NCBI GenBank assembly: GCA_002900995.3
Contig: PJEW03000013.1
Coordinates: 72,519-136,518, forward strand
DNA: 64,000 bases
Reading direction: 5' to 3'
From: Ganoderma boninense
Lineage: Eukaryota; Basidiomycota; Agaricomycetes; Polyporales; Polyporaceae
Below are positions 12,299 through 22,900 of the stretch, piece by piece. The first letter of the stretch is position 1, and the number at the start of each line of letters is the position of its first letter. Below the pieces are notes generated by a model that saw nothing but the letters and a program-made list of their open reading frames with translations, searched no databases and was not told where the DNA came from. A program made the translations under genes and the position numbers.

Positions 12299-13420
12299 AA
12301 GGAACCTTGATTTTGCTACAGTTCCCTCGCTACTGCTTGCTGATCTGTGATATATCTCCTTTTGTCTGACTGTCAGGTGTTGTCCTTAGTCATCCTTGCT
12401 ACCGATGTTGTAATTACGCATACATACGTTGCCATGTCTGTCTCCTTGAATTACCCTTCGAAATCCCCGCCTCACCCCTGCGCACCGCGCGTCGTCGCCG
12501 TACCCGAATTGCTGACATCCAGGGGCTAGCTAGCATCGATGCTCGACCCCGCAGGTAAGCATGAGGCCGCGGTTCCTGACCACATGGAACGCAGGAAAGC
12601 CGAGACACTGTATTCCCTGCACGCAGTGAACAGACGGCGCGACCCGCGAAATACTGTGATGCTCGCCGCAAACTGCACCCACCACGACACCGATTCATCG
12701 CTCATCAACTTTTCGGCATGCGGCATAGCTGTGTCATCCTTGTAAGCCATCCCGCCTCCAGGTCGAGGACAACTGTCTACCCAAGTCCCGGAGCTCTGGC
12801 AATTATCTCAGCCTTCGCGGAGGTGGGAGTGGCGGCCCACACCAGGGAAAACGTGCGTATGTTGTGCAGGAGGTCAGGAGTGCGAGCTGCGCTGTTGAAG
12901 GTCGCAGGTGGGGGTGATCGTCAAGAAAGTCTGTGGCCGTCGTCGTCTTCCGATGATGTCGCGCGTCCCTGGCCGTTGCGCCCAACCTTGCCCACTAGCC
13001 GGTGAACGAGCTGCAACGTGAACTTTACGAGGCGGATGGAAGATGAGCTTGGGCGATTCGGGGCTGGCACGCTAGACGGATTGTCGGGGCCGCGCTGTCT
13101 CTTTCATTGGAGGAGGAAGGAGAAGGACTTCAAGACGAACCTACTAATAGGCCTCGAAGTTAGGTTCAACTTGTCCGAGATGCCCGCTTGCGAGTCGGAT
13201 AGCTGGCGCTCGTTGACGTTTGGACTCGGAGTTATTTTGGTTGAAGCGCCGCCCAGCGGACTCTCACGATCAATCACCGACTTGAACCTCCGAGTCTAGG
13301 GTGCTCCCGGGCCTTGTAGCTTGAAGTCTGAAGTCCGACCGATAACTTGAAGGGTTGACTGCAACCATTAAGCTTCAAATTCGGTCAATATCCTTCTATC
13401 GACTAACTCGAGCTCGCCTT
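12299..13420. other. intergenic, nothing recognised
   Basis: No supported coding region. Short open frames on both strands (12,414-12,750; 13,018-13,299) lack domains. The last part precedes the JmjC gene and may hold its promoter; no TATA-like or other clear element was identified. Confidence 0.35.
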
Positions 13421-16338
13421 ATGTCTTCTCACCCAGGCCAGGGTTGGCTGGTCCAAGAACATCCATGCCGCAGCCGACAGAAAACTCCTTTCGCCACGTT
13501 GACACAGTGTCTCTTCTGTTACAACGCGATGGCCAGCGGAACACGACGGCCGGCTGCTGCGAAGGCGACTTGTCGGTTTAAAGGTATGTTCTAACCTGTC
13601 TCTGCGGGAATTTAGTCAGTCAATGGATGTCTACGTTCAGGTTTTCGTACCGTACAGGTCGCTCCGGATAAGTCAATCATTGCTGTGGGATTCAGTGGTG
13701 ATTCCAACACCGCTCCAAACCAGGCCTGGGATGAGAACACAGATATCCTAGAGCCGGGCGGACGCAAGAAGCTGAAAACCCTCTGTGGTACGTGGAACGT
13801 TTGGTCCCGTCGTCGCCAAGGTGGTAATTCACAGGTGATCCGCTATCGACATAGCTGCACCTGACCAGCTGCTGGAGAGCACGACGACGTCGCTACATTT
13901 TCCTCATGTGTATGACCGACCGCTAGGCGCCGATGTGATTGCTTTCATCAAAGTGAGTGAGCCCTTCCTCGACGATCTGACCTTCGTGCCCTTACTCGTC
14001 TCCAGAGCACATGCGCCACGGTTCTACTCCCGATGATGCGTCAAGAACTTGTTCATATGGAACGAGAAGGTGTTGTCTTTTTGAAACCTGAAATCACGTA
14101 TCGGTCGTTGTGCGGTAAGAGCGAGTTGGCCCGCTATATATCGCGACTAACGCTCCCTCAGACGTGTGCGCTTCGGAGCTGTTCTGTGGGGCCTGGTTTT
14201 GTCCTGACCATGTGCCACCCATGAGCCGAAGCGTTGACATCCTACAATGGCCTTCATCCTAATGTATGTGCTCCCTTCCGTAGCGTCTATGTTTTTGACT
14301 GACCCTTGTGGATCGTCCAGCTGGTTCGATTCGCCCATTGCGCAACTGGCGACAGTGCTCATTCGGTAAAGACAATGCGTCCATGCGTCAGGTTAGCCCG
14401 AGGAGAAGCTCGATCTCATATAGACAGAATGGTTCTGGAAGTCAAGGAACGGGCCGCACCTTTTTTCCGGTATGCCCTCTAGAATGGGATGCAATCTCAT
14501 CCTCAATCTCATCGTCTCTCTTAGCGATCAGCCCCTACCCCCGCCCTATAGTCAACGGATACCAGATGACGCTACCGCGGAGCAGATGTATGCACCGCAG
14601 CCCCTGCCAGCGTATCCTGCCGGGAATTTAACGCGGAACCATTTCCTGCGCCTATGGGCGACCGGCATCCCCGTGGTCATTACGGGAGCACAACAGAACT
14701 TCCGAGGTCATTGGGACCCAGGATATTTTATTGAACACCATGGAAAGCTTTGGGTTACCCCCATTGATTGTGAAACCGATCGGGAGAGGCCGCGCATGGC
14801 AGCCAGGGATTTTTTCACCTTGCTGTTGAGAGGGTCCAATGAGCAAGCCATACTCAAGCTGAAGGTTGGATGGTCCCGGCTCCTAGCGTTTCGTACAACT
14901 ATTGATCGTGTTTCCATTCAGGACTGGCCACCAAAGACAGATTTCAAGACGACGTTCGGCACCCTCAACTCCGGGTTCTTCTTGAGTGTACCGAAGGAGT
15001 GCGCTGATCTGGTTTGTAAAGGTGGAATTTTCAATCTCGCTGCTCATTTTCCCGAAGGGGCTGTCGCGCCTGATCTTGGTATATTGTCATGGCTGCCACC
15101 TCTTTCTTCGAAGGTCAATTAACTTTCATTCGCACGTTAGGACCGAAGTTATACATCGCGATGGGAACTAAGGAGGACACCAATGGCACGACAAAGTTGC
15201 ATCTCGACGTGACCTGCGCAATCAACCTGATGATGTGGTCGGAAGACACGACGTCCAGACGGCCCGGCGCTGAATGGCAAATCTTTCCCGCGGACTCAGT
15301 TGACATCTTGCGGTCTTTCCTTCGGGAGGAATTTTCGCTGTCACTCCACGAGGATCCTATCCACCAACAGCGTCATTATATTTCTCATGCCATGCTTACG
15401 CGTTTACGAGTTAAACATGGGGTGTCTCCGTGGACAATCTACCAATACTATGGTGATGTCGTTTCATTCCAGCAGGATGTCCTCACCAGGTAAGCCTCCA
15501 GTGTCTTCACGACGACGTGAAGAGGCTGACAATTATTCTCAGGTTCGAAACTTGGCCCATGCTATCAAGGCGGCATGCGACTTCGTCTCCCCGCAAAACT
15601 TAGCTAGGACTGTCGGTCTTGCGTCGAGTTTGCGTGTCCATCGAATCGCATCTGGGTCTGGAGAAGATAATCTGCAGCTTCAGACTTTGATTTGGTTTGG
15701 TTGGGTCGCGATGTGCTCGTACGAGGATGGCCGAGCAACGGGCGAGTTTACAGTCTGATCTTGTTTGCGCGTTTCGTGCTGACGTCATTGCGAACATATC
15801 TTCTTGGCATGCCTACCCCAGAATCTCCGAGCCAGGAAGGATCCTTCTCACAGCATATCGTAAGCTCTATCTGCCCCGAGTCGTCATCTGACGCAGTGAA
15901 TTCCGTGACGACTGTGCATCATCGTTTGTTTCTGTATCCTGATTAGTCTATGCCTAGGTTACCAGCTCTTCAGGCGCGAGCAGCGGACCTACGAACGAGA
16001 AGCGAAAGCTAGAGAGCCGGCCCAACCAGGTGAAACGCGCAAAGAAGAAAGCCAGGACCCCCGCAAACCCGGAATTTCACATAACATGTCCGTTGCCAGA
16101 CCATTGTTTGATGGGAACTAGACATCGCTCTTCCTTGGGAACGTTGGACCACTTGTAAGCGGTGTCATTTCGCAGCCCGTGCGTCATCTGAACCCATAAT
16201 TTGCATTACCGTTATAGGAGGGATGCGCATCCAGAGGCTTATGGAAAGATTGACGGACAATCTTTGAAGGAGCTTCGCCATATGGATGACAATCAGTTTG
16301 TCAGGACATTGCGAGATCTGCTTGGCCTCCACGGATGA
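13421..16338 (+). CDS. JmjC-domain oxygenase, KDM3-like, with apparent frameshift
   Basis: Multi-exon gene for a putative 2-oxoglutarate/Fe(II) histone demethylase-like protein. The N-terminal exon from ATG 13421 has a Cys-rich piece (CLFCYN) and ends at a GTATGT donor near 13,585. A later exon pair restores CDVCASELFCGAWFCPDH (about 14,112-14,213), a zinc-binding cluster. The JmjC domain starts near 14,600 (HFLRLWATGIPVVITG) and continues with FNLAAHFP. The Fe ligands of the HxD motif are His at 15200 and Asp at 15206 (HLDVT). The distal ligand region FIPAGCPHQ is readable at about 15,463-15,489 but one nucleotide out of frame with the preceding exon; the next exon (from 15543) continues VRNLAHAIK in the matching frame. 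Either the gene is a recent pseudogene or the base is a sequencing error. The C-terminus is tentatively placed at the stop ending 16338 (LLGLHG). Several internal introns are not resolved. Confidence 0.7.
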
Positions 16339-16654
16339 GGAGGACGGGGAAATTTCACATCCTCAAGTCTCTGGTTATCCTCGTCGTAAGATAGTCGTTC
16401 TTTTGCTTTAGGTTGGGTATCCCGGAGGGCCAGCCTTCAGTGGCACATGGTCAAGCGATGTATCGTCACTGTAGTTGTGTATTTTCCTTCCCAGTATTCG
16501 ATCTTCCAAGCTCAGACCCGTGACTGCCGCGGCCTAATGTAGTCCAAACAGTGCTCATGCGAGTCTAGTATGGGCCTTACTACAGGAGGATCCCGAATGT
16601 GAGACGAGCCTCAAGGCTCGTCTCACGTTGGGCTGCCGCATACCTCTTTTTTCG

Positions 16655-17165
16655 GCTCAGGCCCTTCCGAGCTTCCGAGTCGGAGCAACCTTACAGCGGT
16701 TTGCAAAACGATAGACGTCCTCCGAAAAAACTCGTTCAGGTCGGCTAGCTTGCCGACGCGGATGCCACCTCCAGAAGCTCGGCATAACCCGTGCCGAGGA
16801 AGGCCGAGGAGCATGGCAGCGAGAGCGCGACGCGTCGCGCCATCCGCGCGAGTGGACCTTCCACCTTTGCAGGTGGATTGGTGTGGTGCGCGAGTGTCAA
16901 AAATGCGATAGTTTGCCATAGCGCAACTATTTCTACTCTACGCGCAGTGATAGCAGTGTCGCGCGAGCCGCCAGTCTTGCGTCGCTCCTCCTCGGCGTCG
17001 AGCCTCGCGCGCGAGGGAGACCCCGCTCCATGAGGCGCCATGACCTGAAGAAGACAGCTTCTGGGCGTCTCGGGGTCTTCCCAGCGTCGGCTACGTAGCC
17101 GACCTCAACGAGTTTTTTTCGAACGCGACTATCGTTCTGCAAACAGCTGTAAACCTTCGGAACCG
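16655..17165. mobile_element. MITE-like element with long terminal inverted repeats
   Basis: The sequence near 16,700-16,755 (containing TTTGCAAAACGATAGACG and AACTCGTTCAGGTCGGC) reappears inverted near 17,095-17,155 (GCCGACCTCAACGAG ... CTATCGTTCTGCAAA). The arms are about 60-100 nt and diverged by roughly 15 percent. No coding capacity is evident between them. The outer ends and any target duplication are not clear. Probably a non-autonomous DNA transposon or an old fold-back repeat. Confidence 0.5.
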
Positions 17166-17684
17166 ATTTAAGTCCTAACCGCCGATGGGCTCTTACCAGG
17201 TTCAAGGGACTTGACACGCCGAAGCCTTGCGGTTGTGGATCCGCTGTAAAGCGAGAGCTAGCTGTGGACTGCCATGGCCACGGTCCAACGCCATCGCGGA
17301 GGTGGATCGCCGAGTTCGAGTCTGCACTGTATCAGGTTCCAGAGCAGTCTGACTGCGATCCCGCTCCGTGGCAGGATCTTGCATTAGTACATTCATTCCC
17401 TCATGCGGATTCCACCCCGGGGTACCCGCCATGGCATGACACGTCCCTAGAGTATTCCTCCTTCCCTCTTCCTATGATATTCCCACTCCCTCGGGCTATG
17501 CCGGTTCCCTGCTTCCCGCTTCCAACGACGGGGCCGGCTCCTGCTCAATTCGCCTACTCTCTCTCGCCGCCGCACCACCTCTAAGAGCGTCGGCCCCTCC
17601 TACGTGAGCTCCCGTACGCTACGCTTGCTTCCCCTTTGCTTGCATGCCGCCTTCGCCCCGCTTTGACCTGCCCCCCCTTTTCCA
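17166..17684. other. intergenic, upstream region of the MFS gene
   Basis: A Pro-rich open frame (17,264-17,584) is present on the plus strand but has no family signature; its C/T-rich composition is also what a fungal promoter or 5' leader shows. From 17,580 to 17,684 the sequence is pyrimidine-rich, a usual feature upstream of fungal start codons. Confidence 0.35.
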
Positions 17685-19920
17685 ATGTCCCTCCCTCTGA
17701 CCACAGCGAGTTCTCTCAACGTCAGCGTAGCTATCTCCGACAGCACCCGCGACGATCTCCTCGAAAATCCGATCCTCGACATCCCTACAGTGATCGCGGT
17801 TCCGCCTGACGGGGGTCGTACCGCCTGGTTGACCATTGCTGGAGCGTAAGTTTTCTCCAATCTCTCCCGTTCAATTCCTTGAATAGAATATCTCGGCTTA
17901 CTGTCCCTCCAGATGGATGATCCAATTCTGCACCTTTGGGTGAGCACTTTCTCACAGACCTCGGCACGTACACGGGAAGTCAAGTTTTATCCAGTTATCT
18001 CAATGCCTTTGGGGTCTACCAAGGTATCATGAGCGTATTACAGACTTTATGTAGCACTATCTAACCCTATAGCCTAGACTTTTATACACGCGACTTTCTA
18101 TCCCGCGAGTCCCCATCCCACATTAGGTTCGATCTCCTTCGCACTCGTCCTAGCTTGCATCTTATCCTTTCCCCCTCTTTCAATGTCTCGCTTTAGTTGG
18201 ATCGGAAGCTTTCAACTGTTTCTCATGTATGCACCCGGCGCGGTCGTCGGTCATGCCTTCGATTCCGGTTACTTGTAAGCCTTCAAATTCCCTATGCGCG
18301 TGGCATACATTATTGACGTCAACTTCCTTATCTCTGTTGGCAGTCATTACATTCAGATAGGGGGATCCATGTTGCATGTCTTCTCGATTTTTATGCTCTC
18401 GCTGACCAGGCGAGATCAATACTACCAAGTAAGTAATTCCGATAGATGCTATCTTTCACCCATGCCCCGCATTCTTATTCTGATCGCCGTGGACCACAGA
18501 TTTTCCTTGCGCAAGGGGTTGGCGTTGGCGTTGGCGCCGGGATGCTCTTCCTTCCCTCCCTGAGCATAGTTGCCCACCACTTTCGTAATCGCCGCGCCCT
18601 TGCCACCGGGATCGTGGTGTCGGGCGCGTCGTGTGGTGGTGTGATATTTCCGATCATGCTCAATCACCTCTTCTCTGGCATGGGATTTGCTAATGGCGTT
18701 CGTGTCAGCGGTGCCGTCGTAGCTGTGCTGCTGGCCGCAGCAAATGTCATCATGCGAACTCATCTGCCCCCAAATCGCCGCAGTTTCTTCTCGGTCTTCA
18801 ATCGGGACTATATGCGGCGAGTTCTGGGGGACCACGCGTACACGTCGTCTGTGATGGGGTTAGTGCCTCAACGACTCCGTCAGGTGCCTAGCTGATCCAT
18901 CCTCGTCTTGCAGAGCGTTCTGTACCAATCTAGGATTGTTTGTTCCTTGTGAGTAGGATATAAATACACTGAGGGCTCGCGCAATGACCAGCACAAACAG
19001 TCTTTTATCTGCAGCTTTTTGCAGAGACCCATAGCGTCAACGAGACCATCACGACGTACATCGTATGCTTCCATGTTTTTTCTCTTCCTTACTTCCTCTT
19101 ACACTCGAACATCTATCCAGCTTGCAATCCTCAACGCTGGCAGTACCATTGGTCGCACCCTTCCCGTCGCCCTGGCCTCCAAGCTGGGAATCTACAACAT
19201 TCTGATCCTGAGTATTCTGGCCTCCGCCGTCCTAATTTCCACCTTTTTCGGGGCAACATCGACGGCCGGGGTGGTCACCGTAGCCGTGCTGTTTGGGTTC
19301 TCCTCAGGAGCATGTACGTAACGCACTGCAATTTGTGATACTTCATCTCGCTAACACGCCATGCCCATCGGCCTCTCGCTGCGTTGCCCTGGCTTCCCGT
19401 GGCCATCAGATGTCTCCTTGATCCCTCCTTTGCTCGGAACGCTCTGCAAGGACCACGGCGAGCTCGGGTGTGTTCTTCCCCTATCTCTTTGATTCCTTCG
19501 TGGCTGATTGTTGACCTACGTGACCCCATTTGTGCGCTGTCCGTTCGCCCTTACTGACATGCGGAACACGACGGCTGAAAGACTCCGCATGGGCTTGGCG
19601 TTCTCAGTCGTCGGGGTCTCTATGCTCATAGGGACGCCAATCTTCGGCGCGCTACTCAATATGAACGGGTCCGGTGTGCTTGTATGGTGGCGAGCACTGG
19701 TCTTTGCTGGGGTGCGTCCCGCCCCCTTCTCCCGTTCATGCGTTTGTTGAACTACTGCCGCACATTGGCCAATACACTCCTCGCACTTCAACTCCCCTGT
19801 CGTGTGTTGCCTCCTTGGACAATCCTCTCACTCGCATTTCCCGGCAAACTTCCTTCGTCGGACACAGGCTTGCCTCATGGACGGGTTTTTATGTATGGGG
19901 GTCTCACGAGTCTTCTATAG
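17685..19920 (+). CDS. MFS carrier of the monocarboxylate transporter type
   Basis: Membrane carrier of the major facilitator superfamily, MCT-like branch; substrate not predictable. The start ATG at 17685 leads to the MCT signature PPDGGRTAWLTIAGA before a donor at 17846. Small exons follow: WMIQFCTFG (17913-17939), QVLSSYLNAFGVYQ, DFYTRDFLS, and SWIGSFQLFLMYAPGAVVGH with FDSGYF. A longer exon (from about 18,500) carries Gly-rich helix QGVGVGVGAG and FRNRRALATGIVVSGASCGG, typical of helices 4-5. Later exons read YLQLFAETHSVNETITTYI, LAILNAGSTIGRTLPVALAS, VSLIPPLLGTL and RMGLAFSVVGVSMLIGTPIF. The exon series is phase-consistent through helix 11. The last exon and stop are uncertain; the end is given approximately. 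About 12 membrane helices are expected. No frameshift seen in the parts checked. Confidence 0.75.
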
Positions 19921-20736
19921 TCGACGTTTGGTATCAGAGAACGCCAAATCGACGTCCAATTCTGGGCCAAAGGTTGTCACGCAGGGACCGGACATAGTGA
20001 TGAGTGCGATGTAAATATGTACCTCTTAAGGATGCGGTGGAAGGACATTCGTGTTTCTATCAGCTCGCGTGGCTGCGACTTGAACCCTGTGATTCTTGAT
20101 GGATCCGTGACCCAGCGCACAACACTGCAACGTACACCGAAATGTCTCTGAGTCCGACGCAACACACTCGTCTACAAGCCTGTCCATTTCAGTTGCAGAC
20201 TACGAAGCCCGGCGGGAATATATCGCAGTCGGAGCTTTGTTGCTGCCAGTGGGGCGGCCGGGCCAAGTGAGTCGCGAGATGCTATGAGTAAGAAAGGTGA
20301 TGACAGGGACGGAAAAAGCTGTGGCGGCACTGCAGTAAAGGCCAAAATCCCGTCCTGCCAGAGTGTGGCCCGGGGGAGCGGGCCGCGGACTTACCGGTGG
20401 CGGTGCTGTGCATTAACACAGGTGATCTAAGGAGTATCTAAGGGGACTACAACGACTTTGAAAGGTACTGGCGCTAGTTGCGCCAGCGTGGCGGCCGCTG
20501 TCACCCGACCGAGATCAACCCGAGTTCCTCCCGGCTGGACCTCTCCCCTAAGCTGAAGTTTCTTTCCTCTGCCTTCCCGCTCCCCCGTCCTATGACACCG
20601 TTTACTGGACAGAAATACCCTCGCGCAAGATATTCTCGCGCGCTTAGCCAGCTTTGCAAGACTTTGCTACCATTTGTGCGCATTTGCATTGCTTTGCACC
20701 TCCTTGCGCGCCTTTCACGTTCCTTGCACTCGTATT
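19921..20736. other. intergenic up to the first assembly gap
   Basis: A plus-strand stretch near 19,940-20,060 can be read as a coherent peptide (WAKGCHAGTGHSDECDVN) and may be an exon of an unrecognised gene or the end of the carrier gene. Otherwise nothing was recognised. Just before the gap (20,648-20,735) there is a run of CTTTGC/CCTTGC words at roughly 10-nt spacing. Confidence 0.3.
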
Positions 20737-20836
20737 NNNNNNNNNNNNNNNNNNNNNNNNNNNNNNNNNNNNNNNNNNNNNNNNNNNNNNNNNNNNNNNN
20801 NNNNNNNNNNNNNNNNNNNNNNNNNNNNNNNNNNNN
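20737..20836. other. assembly gap (100 N)
   Basis: Exactly 100 N, the usual placeholder for a scaffold join of unknown size. Neighbouring sequence on both sides may not be truly adjacent. Confidence 0.98.
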
Positions 20837-20876
20837 GCGGTTTGCTCTCTCGAAAATCAAGAAACCTCGAAAAACA

Positions 20877-21320
20877 ATGTCCTCCGTCCGCTACAACCTC
20901 CGCAACAGGCCTTCTGGCCCCCGCACTGGAGTCCACTCTGGATTGGCGCCCCAACCCGGTACGTTGCCCGCTCAGTCGCCCCAAGGGACTGATGTTTCTT
21001 CCGACAGCGAGCTTTCCGACGCTCCCAGCGTCCGCTCGAGCGCAAGTGTTAGGCCAGGCGTGTCCTTTAGCCAGGCCGCCGGCGCAGACGTTGGGGCATA
21101 CACTGGTCCGTTTAGCGGCCAGGCGGCAGACCCACGTACCGGAGCAGACACCGTCTCGTCTAACGAGCGGGAGGCAGATCCGTGTAGCGTAGCCCCGCAG
21201 CCTAGCGCTGCGGGCAGTAGCCCCTTGTCCGCTTCGGACAAGGAAAATAATATTATTTTCTCTTCTACCAGAATCCCGAGACCCCGCAGGACACAACGGC
21301 TGCCCGAAAGGAGCCAGTAG
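20877..21320 (+). CDS. hypothetical Ser/Ala/Gly-rich protein next to telomeric repeats
   Basis: ATG at 20877 follows an A-rich context (AAAACAATG) and opens a 147-codon frame that starts MSSVRYNLRNRPSGPR and ends 28 nt before the first TTAGGG block. The protein is disordered, Ser/Ala/Pro/Gly-rich with a basic tail (RIPRPRRTQRLPER). The N-terminal YNLRNR start followed by a low-complexity region resembles the first exon or Gag-like start of some fungal retroelements, but no domain is present. The frame stays open upstream into the assembly gap, so a longer protein is possible. Confidence 0.45.
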   Translation: MSSVRYNLRNRPSGPRTGVHSGLAPQPGTLPAQSPQGTDVSSDSELSDAPSVRSSASVRPGVSFSQAAGADVGAYTGPFSGQAADPRTGADTVSSNEREADPCSVAPQPSAAGSSPLSASDKENNIIFSSTRIPRPRRTQRLPERSQ

Positions 21321-21347
21321 ACAAGTATGTCGGTCAATGGACCGAGG

Positions 21348-21371
21348 TTAGGGTTAGGGTTAGGGTTAGGG
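21348..21371 (+). repeat. interstitial telomeric repeat, (TTAGGG)4
   Basis: Four perfect TTAGGG repeats on the plus strand. This orientation is that of a right-hand chromosome end, with the chromosome body to the left. It is followed at once by the first 258-bp subtelomeric unit. Confidence 0.95.
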
Positions 21372-21418
21372 AGGAGCGCGAACGCGAGCGAAGCGAGCGT
21401 GAGCGCGACTAAGGCGAA

Positions 21419-21488
21419 GCAGCCGACAGGCGGTAGGGATCTTCCTACCGCAGCCTGTTTCGCCTTTAAAGAGGCTCATCAGGGCTGC
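21419..21488 (-). ncRNA. hammerhead ribozyme, type I, copy 1
   Basis: Read on the minus strand, all invariant core parts are present in order. Stem I strand GCAGCC; core CTGATGA; stem II GCCT/AGGC closed by a six-base loop; GAAA; stem III of 4+7 base pairs with a three-base bulge and loop AAGATC; cleavage triplet GTC; second stem I strand GGCTGC, the exact complement of the first. Cleavage would fall after GTC. The ends are open at stem I, so it is type I. Such ribozymes are known in Penelope-like retroelements, where they process the transcript. Activity is inferred from the complete core only. Confidence 0.9.
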
Positions 21489-21676
21489 CATTAGTAATTC
21501 CGTGTCTATCCCGTATCCGACACGTGAGGAGGTGACTAAACCTCCGATCGGACATGGTCATCAACAATGATGGAATCCCGACGCCGTCGTCCGTTGCCGG
21601 ACGGACGGAGCAACTGCCGAGGGTTAGGGAGGAGCGCGAACGCGAGCGAAGCGAGCGTGAGCGCGACTAAGGCGAA

Positions 21677-21746
21677 GCAGCCGACAGGCGGTAGGGATCT
21701 TCCTACCGCAGCCTGTTTCGCCTTTATAGAGGCTCATCAGGGCTGC
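21677..21746 (-). ncRNA. hammerhead ribozyme, type I, copy 2
   Basis: Same fold as the copy at 21419-21488, in the second tandem unit. Stems I and III and all core bases are identical; the only difference noticed is in the stem II loop (TATA where copy 1 has TTTA). The change lies where it cannot disturb the catalytic core, which suggests selection or very recent duplication. Confidence 0.9.
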
Positions 21747-21880
21747 CATTAGTAATTCCGTGTCTATCCCGTATCCGACACGTGAGGAGGTGACTAAACC
21801 TCCGATCGGACATGGTCATCAACAATGACGGAATCCCGACGCCGTCGTCCGTTGCCGGACGGACGGAGTAACTGCCGAGT

Positions 21881-22154
21881 TGCCGAAGGCAACGAGATCA
21901 GCAGTTCTGACTACTTCGGCCCGAGTCCACATCACCTGACCATCTGGCGCCTTCGCTCGGCGGTAGCCGAGCGCCCGTATCGCCAGTGGGTCATGTGATG
22001 AGTCACGTTCGCGACGCGCGTGTTCACGTGCCTCTTCTTGGGCACATGACGTAGCATGTGACTACCAGACCCCACGTGATACAACACTCACCTGATGAGG
22101 CACGTGCTGATTAAGCGCCGTACCTCCTCAACGTACTTAGCGTTGGGGCGGGTA
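21881..22154. other. subtelomeric spacer rich in CACGTG motifs
   Basis: No gene. CACGTG or close variants occur at about 22,030, 22,072 and 22,101, with several GTCATGTGA-like palindromic words. These are E-box-like sites in general, but no function is claimed. Confidence 0.4.
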
Positions 22155-22196
22155 GGTTAGAGTTAGGGTTAGGGTTCGGGTTAGGGTTCGGGTTAG
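22155..22196 (+). repeat. degenerate telomeric repeat block
   Basis: Seven TTAGGG-like units (TTAGAG, TTAGGG, TTCGGG variants) on the plus strand, same orientation as the block at 21348. A smaller one lies at 22256-22273 (TTAGGG and TTTGGG). Both lie downstream of the reverse transcriptase in its own reading direction, so its RNA would end in CCCTAA-type repeats. Confidence 0.85.
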
Positions 22197-22255
22197 CTGA
22201 ATAGTAGTCAGCAAGATTCACTATAGGACGATTAAGTCCAGTGATGTACACGTAC

Positions 22256-22273
22256 GGTTAGGGTTTGGGTTAG
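22256..22273 (+). repeat. short degenerate telomeric stub
   Basis: Reads GGTTAGGGTTTGGGTTAG. It may mark the true 3' boundary of the Penelope-like element, with 22155-22196 belonging to an earlier addition event. Confidence 0.7.
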
Positions 22274-22676
22274 ACCGCGCCGACGACGGTGAGCGTCGCC
22301 GTACAGTGTAGTCCATCGTTGATGGTGATAGGTTCTAAAGAACAAGTTAAGTAGATTTCGTTTGGTAGAAGTTCTGGGGTGGGGGGTAGAAGCCACACCA
22401 GCGCACGTCATGCGCCTCGAATCACCGTGACCCCCACAAGCCATGATGTATACTGTAGCGTTCTTAACCAAGAAGCAGGACCGCTTATGCGTCCCGCTCC
22501 GGGATGCCTCGGCGCTCGTCGCCGTCATTCCAAGGCGCGCTGACGACGACTCAGACCTATTAACGGTAACTTGCGCAGTAAGCCGCGTTCGGTAGCCAAG
22601 GCGGTGGAGCAGAACAGCACTCGCAATCCCACAACGTTGAGACATTCGCGATGTGCATGACCTGTTCAGAGGACGA

Positions 22677-22733
22677 GTAGTGATGATCTCCGGAATGGTG
22701 CCCCTTTCGGGGTGGTATTCCGGGTCACACTAC
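22677..22733 (-). other. long hairpin with GAAA tetraloop in the element's 3' region
   Basis: On the minus strand, GTAGTG pairs with CACTAC, CCGGAAT with ATTCCGG, and CCCC with GGGG around a GAAA tetraloop, with small internal loops between. A second hairpin (CCCCGGT ... ACCGGGG) lies at 22752-22770. Both lie between the reverse transcriptase stop and the telomeric stub, a place where a retroelement RNA may carry the signal recognised by its own enzyme. That role is inference. Confidence 0.6.
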
Positions 22734-22900
22734 CCGCCCAAACAGGTACGGCCCCGGTGCCTAACCGGGGTATGTCGGGGCTGTAAAGTAGCCCATCAAG
22801 GGAGTCGTTGTTCCGGCCTACGTTTCGGCCAACCAGCGACTAGATTCCCTTGGCCAGTATCCAAGTACCGGCGCCAGATCGACGATTCACCGAGCGATCT

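Larger units (their letters stand above)
21372..21880 (-). repeat. tandem 258-bp subtelomeric unit (two copies) joined by a telomeric stub
   Basis: Two nearly identical units begin with AGGAGCGCGAACGCGAGCG at 21372 and 21630. The joint carries GGGTTAGGG (21621-21629), so each unit is attached to telomeric sequence at the same end. Seen on the minus strand, each unit ends in CCCTAACCC. Each contains one hammerhead ribozyme on the minus strand (separate entries). The pattern fits head-to-tail copies of a Penelope-like element end, each added to a telomere. The units differ by few substitutions, so the duplication is recent or homogenised. Confidence 0.85.

Noticed and set aside
22090..22120. 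Hammerhead ribozyme on the plus strand
   Set aside because: CTGATGAG occurs, but there is no GAAA box within range.
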